Source: an uncultured Bacteroidales bacterium
GTDB taxonomy: Bacteria; Bacteroidota; Bacteroidia; Bacteroidales; F082
NCBI GenBank assembly: GCA_947166105.1
Contig: CAMVCZ010000001.1
Coordinates: 62,001 to 126,000, forward strand
Direction: 5' to 3'
DNA length: 64,000 bases
Shown piece by piece: positions 51,010 through 57,737 of this stretch. The position numbers and the translations under genes are program-made. Positions within the stretch are counted from its first letter, which is position 1; each line of letters opens with the position of its first letter. Below the pieces are notes generated by a model that was not told where the DNA came from, did not search any database, and worked only from the letters and a program-made list of their open reading frames with translations.

Positions 51010-52476
51010 TTATGCAACAGCTTCCTTTTCGGGAATGTTCTTCAATGTCTCGACGAGGAAGTCCCAGAAAGGCTGCACACTCTCGATGAGCAGGGCTTCG
51101 TCGGGGGAATGGGGGTGAACCAAGGTCGGGCCAAAGGAGACCATGTCCCAATTCGGGTACTTCGAGCCGAGGATGCCACATTCCAATCCGGCGTGGATGA
51201 CCATAATCTTGGCTTCCTTGCCGAACTTGTCGTGATAGACTTTCTTCATCAGATTAAGGATGGTCGAGTTGATGTTGGGTTTCCAGCCGGGATAATCACC
51301 AGTGGAGTAAGCCTCTGCACCATTGTCGGTGAGGTTCTTGCGGATTTGCTCGGCCAACTTGTCCTTGTCGGCATCGACAAGGCTGCGGGTGAGGGCAGCG
51401 CACACAATCTTGCCGTTTTCCATCTTCACCGTGGCCAGATTGCTGGAGGTTTCAGTGGTGCCTTCAAAGTCGTTTGACATGGCAATCACGCCGTTGGGAT
51501 AACGGGCGATGGCGCAGAACATGTTGTTTTGCGTCTTCAAGTCAATGACTTGCTTAGGCATTTCAGCGGGTTCGCAGAGAATGGCCAATTCAGGTTCGGT
51601 TTGGGCAAACTCTTCCTTGCAAATGCCTTCATACTCAGCGGCAAATTGTTTGAATTCCTCCTCCTTGTCGGCGGGAACCACAACAATGGCTTCGGCCTCT
51701 CTTGGGATGGCGTTGCGCAGGCTGCCTCCGTCGATGCAGGCGAGGCGCAGGCCGTATTTCTCAGCTGCCATCAGCAACATGGAGTTCAGCACTTTGTTGG
51801 CATTGGCGCGACCAAGGTTGATGTCCATGCCTGAGTGACCGCCTTTCAATCCCTTGACAAACAGGCGATAAGCCACCATTCCAGCGGGAACATCCTCGTA
51901 AGAAGGAGTCCAAGTGCCGATGGTGTCGACACCGCCGGCGCAACCCACATAAAGTTCGCCTTCGGTTTCGGAGTCCATGTTCATCAGGATGTCGCCTTGC
52001 AGCAGGCCGGGTTGCAGCTTGTTGGCACCCGTCATGCCTGTTTCCTCGTCAATGGTGAACAGGGCCTCAATCGGACCGTGTTGTAAATCATTGGCTTCGA
52101 GCACAGCCATTGCAGCGGCTGCACCCATGCCATTGTCGGCGCCGAGGGTGGTGCCGTTGGCCTTCACCCAGCCGTTTTCGATGTGGGTTTCAATCGGGTC
52201 GTTCTCGAAATCGTGTACCTTGTCGGCGTTCTTTTGCGGCACCATGTCCAAGTGGGCTTGCAGGATAACGCCCTTGCGGTTTTCCATGCCGGGCGTGGCG
52301 GGCTTGCGCATGATGACGTTGCCGCAGTCCTCAATGATGGTTTCCAATCCGTGTTCCTCGCCCCATTGTTTCATAAAGGCGATCACCTTTGCTTCTTTCT
52401 TCGAAGGGCGCGGAATCTGTGTCAAGCTGTAGAAATTCCTAAACACGCCATTCGGTTCCAATTCTTTGATTGTCAT
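51010..52476 (-). CDS. pepD: Aminoacyl-histidine dipeptidase (M20 family)
   Basis: 488 residues, the usual length for PepD. Metal-binding motifs of the di-zinc M20 fold are present: ILQAHLDMVPQ (near 78), GADNGMGAAAAMAVLEA (near 113) and TIDEETGMTGANKLQ (near 140). LKGGHSGMDINLGRANANK marks the lid domain and VIHAGLECGIL is the C-terminal zinc ligand segment. It hydrolyses dipeptides such as Xaa-His in the cytoplasm and supplies amino acids. It stands alone with its own terminator. Confidence 0.93.
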   Translation of the reverse strand: MTIKELEPNGVFRNFYSLTQIPRPSKKEAKVIAFMKQWGEEHGLETIIEDCGNVIMRKPATPGMENRKGVILQAHLDMVPQKNADKVHDFENDPIETHIENGWVKANGTTLGADNGMGAAAAMAVLEANDLQHGPIEALFTIDEETGMTGANKLQPGLLQGDILMNMDSETEGELYVGCAGGVDTIGTWTPSYEDVPAGMVAYRLFVKGLKGGHSGMDINLGRANANKVLNSMLLMAAEKYGLRLACIDGGSLRNAIPREAEAIVVVPADKEEEFKQFAAEYEGICKEEFAQTEPELAILCEPAEMPKQVIDLKTQNNMFCAIARYPNGVIAMSNDFEGTTETSSNLATVKMENGKIVCAALTRSLVDADKDKLAEQIRKNLTDNGAEAYSTGDYPGWKPNINSTILNLMKKVYHDKFGKEAKIMVIHAGLECGILGSKYPNWDMVSFGPTLVHPHSPDEALLIESVQPFWDFLVETLKNIPEKEAVA

Positions 52477-52635
52477 TTGTGATAGTTTATAGTTTAATGT
52501 TTAATTGTTGATTCTTTGTATGTTGTGAATGTTTGAGGTTGTCTTTCAAATGATTAAACGGTCCAACCGCCAACAACTCAACAACAAAAGGTCGGCTAAA
52601 ATACGAAAAAACTCTCACATTGAAACAAAAAGTCT

Positions 52636-52643
52636 TATTTTTG
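52636..52643 (+). promoter_or_regulatory. -7 element of the 119-residue lipoprotein gene
   Basis: TATTTTTG lies 20 bases before the ATG at 52663. The -33 TTG at the usual spacing is missing (nearest one is 13 bases upstream). Confidence 0.45.
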
Positions 52644-52662
52644 CGCCAAAATTCTGAACAAG

Positions 52663-53022
52663 ATGAAAAAGTATTTACCTCTTTTATTATTGGTGATGCT
52701 CGCGGTTGCGGGTTGCCAGCGTGGTCCTGCCACATACCAATACACTGATAATCCGCACGAAATTGTGGTCAATGCCGAGAAATTCGTCAATCAGGTTTCA
52801 AAGAAATCGAAGCATTACACAGCCGAGGAGTGGGATGCTGCCGTAGGGCAATTCGTCACCATGTGCAAGAACTATTATGAAAACAGCAAGTCCCTTACGA
52901 ATGAGGAGCAGATGAAGTTTGACAAGGCCCGCCTGAAGTTCATGGATGCCATTTCTGCCGCTGGCAAGGACGATGTTGCCCGCCGCGTAAAGGAAGATTA
53001 TGCAAGAATAATTGGGGATTGA
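52663..53022 (+). CDS. Small lipoprotein of unknown function
   Basis: 119 residues. The lipobox VAGC gives a mature N-terminal cysteine (about residue 18). The mature part is helical and charged (EEWDAAVGQFVTMCKNYY, ARLKFMDAISAAGKDDVARR) and contains no domain I recognise. Similar short helical lipoproteins are common in Bacteroidota. It converges on the YugP-like gene, six bases away. Confidence 0.7.
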   Translation: MKKYLPLLLLVMLAVAGCQRGPATYQYTDNPHEIVVNAEKFVNQVSKKSKHYTAEEWDAAVGQFVTMCKNYYENSKSLTNEEQMKFDKARLKFMDAISAAGKDDVARRVKEDYARIIGD

Positions 53023-53028
53023 GGCAAA

Positions 53029-53706
53029 TTACCTTCTGCTATTCCCCAATCCAATGTAATACAACAGCGAAGCCAACGATGATAAGGCTGCGACCACGTA
53101 TGTGCTTGCGGCCCAACCCAATGCTTCCTTGGCCTGTCCTACCTCGGCCTGACTGAGCGAGTTGGATGATTGTAGCCATGCCAAAGCACGGCGCGAGGCA
53201 TTGAACTCGACGGGCAAGGTGACGACGCTAAAAAGGAACACCAATGCGAACATGGCAATGCCTAACCAAAACAGGGCAGGGAAAGTGTTGATAATGAGCA
53301 GCCCGATGATGATGACAAACATCGACAATTTAGACGAAAAGCTGACGGCTGGCACCAAAGCCGAGCGTAATTTCAACGGTGCATAGCCTTCTTTATGCTG
53401 CACGGCGTGGCCACATTCGTGGGCAGCAACCGCAGCCGCCGCAACACTGTTCATGCGGTAGACATCTTCACTAAGGTTGACGGTCTTCTTGGTGGGGTCG
53501 TAATGGTCGGTGAGTTGTCCTTTGATGCAAGTCACCGAAACATCATAGATGCCGTTGTCGTTCAGCATTTTCTGCGCGATTTGCGCTCCTGTCATTCCGC
53601 CAGGCGAGAGCACTTTCGAGTACTTTGCGAATACGCTTTTCAGTTTCCATTGCACCAGCATCCCGACGATGCCGATGACGATGATAAGAATCCAGCTTGT
53701 GTTCAT
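53029..53706 (-). CDS. YugP-like zinc metalloprotease
   Basis: 225 residues. A helix at the N-terminus, then the catalytic HExxH-type motif in AVAAHECGHAVQHKEGY (His near 97), followed by helices SALVPAVSFSSKLSMFVIII and GIAMFALVFLFSVVTLPVEF and the conserved EFNASRRALAWL. YugP/DUF zinc-peptidase proteins are membrane-embedded; their substrates are unknown. A TATCTTTG element on the minus strand at 53732-53739 is a likely promoter. Confidence 0.88.
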   Translation of the reverse strand: MNTSWILIIVIGIVGMLVQWKLKSVFAKYSKVLSPGGMTGAQIAQKMLNDNGIYDVSVTCIKGQLTDHYDPTKKTVNLSEDVYRMNSVAAAAVAAHECGHAVQHKEGYAPLKLRSALVPAVSFSSKLSMFVIIIGLLIINTFPALFWLGIAMFALVFLFSVVTLPVEFNASRRALAWLQSSNSLSQAEVGQAKEALGWAASTYVVAALSSLASLLYYIGLGNSRR

Positions 53707-53773
53707 TGCTCCAATATTTTTATTTAAGGCGCAAAGATAGCGGAATTTTCTTGAGTATTGGTTGAAAATATCG

Positions 53774-53802
53774 TTGACCGACGATGTTTTTTCCTATTTT
53801 TG
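53774..53802 (+). promoter_or_regulatory. Promoter of the steroid-reductase-like cluster
   Basis: TTG at 53774-53776 (in TTGACC) and TATTTTTG at 53795-53802, 18 bases apart. Transcription would start near 53809, after the upstream in-frame ATG at 53784, which supports translation from 53823. Confidence 0.65.
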
Positions 53803-53822
53803 GCCTTTATTTCTCATCGAAA

Positions 53823-54590
53823 ATGTCCGAACATTCCTTTAACTTATACCTAATTGTCATGTCGGCCATCGCTGTGGTGGTCTTTGTGAGCCTATATTTC
53901 GTGGATGCAGGCTATGGCAAGTTCTACAACAAGAAATGGGGTCCGACGGTCAATAACAAATTGGGCTGGGTCTTGATGGAATCGCCTGTGTTTGTTGCCA
54001 TGTTGCTGCTTTGGCTCTTCTCCGATAGGCGCGGCGATTTGGTGCGGATAGCCTTCCTCTTTTTGTTTGAACTACACTACATCCAGCGGTCTTTTGTGTT
54101 TCCGTTCCGGATGAGGGGCAACAGCGTCATGCCGCTTTCGATTGTAGTTATGGGCGTGGTTTTCAATGTGTTGAACGCGCTGATGCAAGGCGGCTGGATT
54201 TTCTACATCTCGCCCGACGGCTACTATGGCCGCGATTGGCTCACCGACCCGCGTTTTATTGCTGGATTTTTGGTTTTCATCATTGGCATGTATATCAACA
54301 TTCAGTCCGACGACATTATCCGCAACCTTCGCAAGGATGGCGACACACGGCATTATCTGCCCAAGCAAGGCATGTTTCGCTATGTGACCTCTGCCAATTA
54401 TTTCGGTGAGTTTGTGGAATGGGTTGGCTTTGCGATACTTACATGGTCATGGGCGGGCGCGGTGTTCGCTTTGTGGACTTTCGCCAACCTTGGCCCTCGC
54501 GCCGACCATATCTATAAGATGTACCAAAGTGAGTTCGGCAAAGCCCTGGACACGAAGAAAGTCAAGAGAATCATACCTTTTATCTATTGA
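53823..54590 (+). CDS. 3-oxo-5-alpha-steroid 4-dehydrogenase (SRD5A) family membrane reductase
   Basis: 255 residues from the ATG at 53823, about six to seven helices. The residues used in human steroid 5-alpha-reductases are kept: glutamate in LMESPVF (Glu53), tyrosine in ELHYIQRSFVFPFRMRG (Tyr86) and glutamate in ANYFGEFVEWVGFAI (Glu196), plus the C-terminal KRIIPFIY and the NADPH-binding NLGPRADHIYKMY. The family saturates the C4-C5 double bond of 3-oxo-delta-4 steroids to the 5-alpha form with NADPH. The gene is directly followed (three bases) by a flavin enoate reductase and then a hydroxysteroid-dehydrogenase-like SDR. Steroid or bile acid use is an inference; other enones or fatty enoyl substrates are possible. 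Confidence 0.85.
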   Translation: MSEHSFNLYLIVMSAIAVVVFVSLYFVDAGYGKFYNKKWGPTVNNKLGWVLMESPVFVAMLLLWLFSDRRGDLVRIAFLFLFELHYIQRSFVFPFRMRGNSVMPLSIVVMGVVFNVLNALMQGGWIFYISPDGYYGRDWLTDPRFIAGFLVFIIGMYINIQSDDIIRNLRKDGDTRHYLPKQGMFRYVTSANYFGEFVEWVGFAILTWSWAGAVFALWTFANLGPRADHIYKMYQSEFGKALDTKKVKRIIPFIY

Positions 54591-54593
54591 GTC

Positions 54594-55829
54594 ATGGAAA
54601 AATCAATCATATTCACCCCTTGCGAAATCGGGCCTATCACCTTGCGAAACAGGGTAATACGCTCTGCGGCTTTTGAGAATATGGCCTACGGCAACCGCCC
54701 TTCCGACGACCTCTACAATTATCATGTGGCAGTGGCGCGAGGCGGTGTCGGCATGACAACTGTGGCCTACGCTGCGGTCAGCCAGTCGGGACTGTCGTTC
54801 AATGGCCAGCTTTGGATGCGCGAGGAGATTGTGCCCACCTTGAAAAACCTCACTGATGCCGTCCATAGTCATGGTGCCAAGGCTTCCATCCAATTGGGGC
54901 ATTGCGGCAACATGACGCACCGCTCTACCTGCGGCTGTATGCCTGTCGGGGCTTCGGGAGGTTTTAATTTGTATTCGCCGACCTTCGTCAGAAAACTTAG
55001 AAAGTCAGAGATTTACAAGTTGGTTCTTGATTTCGGCAAGGCCGTTGACCTTGCTCGCAAAGCTGGCTTCGACTGTGTGGAAATCCATGCTGGGCATGGT
55101 TACCTCATCAGTCAGTTTTTGTCGCCTTACACCAACCATCGCCGCGACGAGTTTGGCGGCAGCCTCGAAAACCAGATGCGTTTCATGCGTCTCGTCATCG
55201 AGGAGGTGATGCGCACGGCGGGCAACGACATGGCTGTGGTGGTCAAGGTGAACATGCACGACGGCTTCAAGAAGGGGATGCAACAAGAGGAGTGCCTTGA
55301 GGTGGCCAAAGAACTGGAACGCCTTGGTGTTCATGCACTTGTGCTGACAGCAGGCTTTGTCAGTAAGGCTCCGATGGAAGTGATGCGTGGCGCAATGCCG
55401 CTCAAGACCTTGCGCTATTACATGGATCCGAAGAAGTTCTGGTGGCTCAAGGCGGGATTGGCCTTGTTTGGCCGTAAAATGATTCCCACGGTGCCATTCA
55501 GTGAAGGCTATTTCTTGGAAGAAGCCAAGGTGTTCCGCAAAAACCTGAAATTGCCCTTGATTTATGTGGGCGGCATGGTTTCTCGGGAAAAAATGGAAGA
55601 GGTGCTCGATTCGGGCTTTGTGGCCTTGCAAATGGCACGCGCTTTGATAAACGACACTGAGTTTGTCAACAAACTGCATAGCGGCGAGGTAACCCGTAGC
55701 GAGTGCAAGCACTCCAACTATTGCATCGGGCGCATGTATACCTTGGAGATGAAATGTCACCGTTGCGTGGATGATGAACTGCCGAGGGCGATACGGAAAG
55801 AGATAAAAAAAGCGGAGAAAACATTATGA
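54594..55829 (+). CDS. Old-yellow-enzyme-family flavin enoate reductase, single domain
   Basis: 411 residues, a single TIM barrel without the FAD/NAD domain of two-domain members. Motifs: FTPCEIGPITLRNRVIRSAA (FMN side), SIQLGHCGNMT, the catalytic-type EIHAGHGYLISQFLSPYTNH followed by RDEFGGSLENQMRF, and VGGMVSREKMEEVLDSGFV. The C-terminus has CKHSNYCIGRMYTLEMKC, a spaced cysteine run that looks like the iron-sulfur motif of the family with one cysteine replaced by serine. Old-yellow enzymes reduce alpha,beta-unsaturated carbonyls. In gut bile-acid pathways related enzymes make the 5-beta product, so this enzyme could be the 5-beta partner of the neighbouring 5-alpha reductase. Confidence 0.88.
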   Translation: MEKSIIFTPCEIGPITLRNRVIRSAAFENMAYGNRPSDDLYNYHVAVARGGVGMTTVAYAAVSQSGLSFNGQLWMREEIVPTLKNLTDAVHSHGAKASIQLGHCGNMTHRSTCGCMPVGASGGFNLYSPTFVRKLRKSEIYKLVLDFGKAVDLARKAGFDCVEIHAGHGYLISQFLSPYTNHRRDEFGGSLENQMRFMRLVIEEVMRTAGNDMAVVVKVNMHDGFKKGMQQEECLEVAKELERLGVHALVLTAGFVSKAPMEVMRGAMPLKTLRYYMDPKKFWWLKAGLALFGRKMIPTVPFSEGYFLEEAKVFRKNLKLPLIYVGGMVSREKMEEVLDSGFVALQMARALINDTEFVNKLHSGEVTRSECKHSNYCIGRMYTLEMKCHRCVDDELPRAIRKEIKKAEKTL

Positions 55830-55832
55830 AAT

Positions 55833-55968
55833 GTCACAAAACCAGCAAAATGGACAAAACCTTTTTAGTTGGGAGGGAAAGCTGCCAACCGGCGGCTTTC
55901 CGGCGGCACACGGTTGTGTAGCCGCCATGATTCAAGTGAAGTTTTGAAGGTTTTGGGAGTTTTGTGAT
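55833..55968. repeat. Structured dispersed repeat, copy 2 (GTCACAAAAC ends)
   Basis: A 136-bp element with ends GTCACAAAAC (55833-55842) and GTTTTGTGAT (55959-55968). Hairpin 1 is GGAAAGCTGCC..GGCGGCTTTCC; hairpin 2 is GGCGGCACAC..GTGTAGCCGCC. The loop GCCAACCGGC of hairpin 1 is identical to copy 1 at 5675-5830, but the arms of hairpin 2 share almost no sequence with copy 1 while still pairing. It fills the gap between the flavin reductase and the SDR gene. Confidence 0.75.
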
Positions 55969-55980
55969 AAAGAATAAAGC

Positions 55981-56796
55981 ATGGATACGAAAAAATGGTT
56001 GAATCGGTTTCAGGAGGCACACGGGCGTCGGCCTTGGGCACTCATCACGGGCGGAAGTTCGGGGATGGGCTTGGAGTATGCCCGACAATTGGCTGAAATC
56101 GGTTGTAACTTGCTTTTAGTCAGCAATCAAAAGGAGGAACTTGAAAAGGTTTCCGAAGACTTGAAACGCAATTCTACCATACAAGTCGTTCCGCATTATC
56201 AGGATTTGTCCACCGAGTCTGCCGCTGTGGAATTATTCGGTTTTTGTCAAGCTGTAGGCCTTCAAATAGACATTCTCGTCAACAACGCAGGGATGTTCTT
56301 TTTCGAGGAACTGACCACGGAAAACGAAGCCAAAGCCTTGACCATGATGCGTTTGCATGTTTTTACCCCGACGAAATTGTGTGTCTTGTTTGGCGAGGAG
56401 ATGAAAAAGCGCGGTTACGGATACCTTATTAATATGTCGTCGATGGCGGCCAAGTTGCCGTGTCCAGGCATTACGGTCTATTCGGCCACCAAAGCCTATC
56501 TGAAAAGTTTCGGCAAGTCGCTCTATTTCGAGATGCGACCCTACGGCGTGGGTGTGACAACGGTCTGTCCCGCCGCCATTGCCACACCGCTTTACAGACT
56601 GAAACCCAATTTGTTGAATCTTGGCGTGAAAATTGGACTGATTGGCACGCCGCAATGGTTGGTTCGTAAGGCCTTGAATGGCATGATACGGAAGAAAAGA
56701 GTGGTGAAACCGGGCTTCATGAACTATTACTTGCCCCCGCTGATTGCCTTGTTACCCCAAAGATTAGTTGATAAGTTATGGCGAAAATTCAAGTGA
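55981..56796 (+). CDS. Short-chain dehydrogenase, 17-beta-HSD-like
   Basis: 271 residues, Rossmann fold. NAD(P)-binding ALITGGSSGMGLEYARQLAE, ILVNNAGMFFFEEL, then the catalytic serine in NMSSMAAK, and the YxxxK pair in ITVYSATKAYLKSFGKSLYFE (Tyr/Lys). The segment after it (VGVTTVCPAAIATPLYR) resembles 17-beta-hydroxysteroid dehydrogenases and the ketoacyl reductases of the same branch. With the upstream reductases it could oxidise or reduce a steroid hydroxyl (for example at C3). The start lies 13 bases after repeat copy 2. It overlaps the next gene by 19 bases. Confidence 0.85.
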   Translation: MDTKKWLNRFQEAHGRRPWALITGGSSGMGLEYARQLAEIGCNLLLVSNQKEELEKVSEDLKRNSTIQVVPHYQDLSTESAAVELFGFCQAVGLQIDILVNNAGMFFFEELTTENEAKALTMMRLHVFTPTKLCVLFGEEMKKRGYGYLINMSSMAAKLPCPGITVYSATKAYLKSFGKSLYFEMRPYGVGVTTVCPAAIATPLYRLKPNLLNLGVKIGLIGTPQWLVRKALNGMIRKKRVVKPGFMNYYLPPLIALLPQRLVDKLWRKFK

Positions 56797-57725
56797 CCAT
56801 ACTATGCCTGTTGTCCTGTTTGACTGCATCGGCCCAGCGTTACGAGAAAGTGCCTTTCGGCGATTTCAACCAATGGACAGTGCGCTATATTACTGAGTCT
56901 AAAGTGATTGGGGGTCAGGAAAAAATCGTGTACATGGTCGGCCCAACCGATACCATTCGGGGCAACGTTCCTTATTCTTACAAAAACACGATTTGGTCGT
57001 CGTCGAATGTCTTTGCCAAGGTGGTGGGCGTGGTGAAGACCAGCACCAATGTCACGCCCGATGATGGCCCGACGGGAAAATGCGCCAAATTGGTTTCCCA
57101 AATGGTGTCTTGCAAGGTGGCTGGCATTATCAATGTCAAGGTGATGGCTGCTGGGTCCATTTATTGGGGACAGACGCAGGAACCCGTTTCGGGTATCAGC
57201 AATCCCTACGCCGTGATGACTTGGGGCATACCTTTTACCAAACGACCGAAAGCGTTGGTTTTCAATTATAAGGCGAAGATTCCGAACACAGGAAAATTGA
57301 TTAGGAGCACCACATTCCGCGCCACCGAATTTGACGGCTACGACCCTGCCGAAGTCGTTCTCATATTGCAAAACCGCTGGGAAGACGAAGATGGCAACAT
57401 CCACGCCAAGCGGGTGGGAACGGCGATGTGCCAAGTGGAAAGGTCGACAGCAGATTGGATTATCGACCGTAGGCTGCCAGTCATTTACGGCGATGCGCGA
57501 AAACACAAGGATTATAAGCCGTACATGGATTTGATTACAGGCTATAAGAATATGTACGCTTTCAACAGCAAAGGCAAGAAGAAGCCCATCCTCGAAGAAG
57601 GCTGGGCCGATGCGGATTGCCCTGTCACTCACGCCATTTTGTGGTTCGCCTCGGGCAGTTGCGGTGCTTTCATCGGGGCTTTGGACAATGTGCTTTGGGT
57701 GGATGAGGTGAGATTGGAGTATTGA
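56778..57725 (+). CDS. PCMD-domain-like secreted protein
   Basis: 315 residues. A signal peptide (MAKIQVTILCLLSCLTASAQ) precedes a beta-rich domain with NQWTVRYITESK near the N-terminus, RPKALVFNYKAKIPNTGK in the middle and the C-terminal SGSCGAFIGALDNVLWVDEV. The latter is typical of PCMD (putative carbohydrate metabolism) domains, where a G-A/S-x-G-S/N-x-L-x-V-D-D/E strand closes the fold. Its function is unknown in Bacteroidota. It overlaps the SDR gene by 19 bases, so the two are translated from one mRNA; the functional link with steroid reduction is not clear. Confidence 0.65.
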   Translation: MAKIQVTILCLLSCLTASAQRYEKVPFGDFNQWTVRYITESKVIGGQEKIVYMVGPTDTIRGNVPYSYKNTIWSSSNVFAKVVGVVKTSTNVTPDDGPTGKCAKLVSQMVSCKVAGIINVKVMAAGSIYWGQTQEPVSGISNPYAVMTWGIPFTKRPKALVFNYKAKIPNTGKLIRSTTFRATEFDGYDPAEVVLILQNRWEDEDGNIHAKRVGTAMCQVERSTADWIIDRRLPVIYGDARKHKDYKPYMDLITGYKNMYAFNSKGKKKPILEEGWADADCPVTHAILWFASGSCGAFIGALDNVLWVDEVRLEY

Positions 57726-57737
57726 AAAACTTGAAAT

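Noticed and set aside
53784-53822. An upstream start for the steroid-reductase-like gene.
   Set aside because: It lies before the predicted transcription start, and the ATG at 53823 follows a good promoter at the usual distance.
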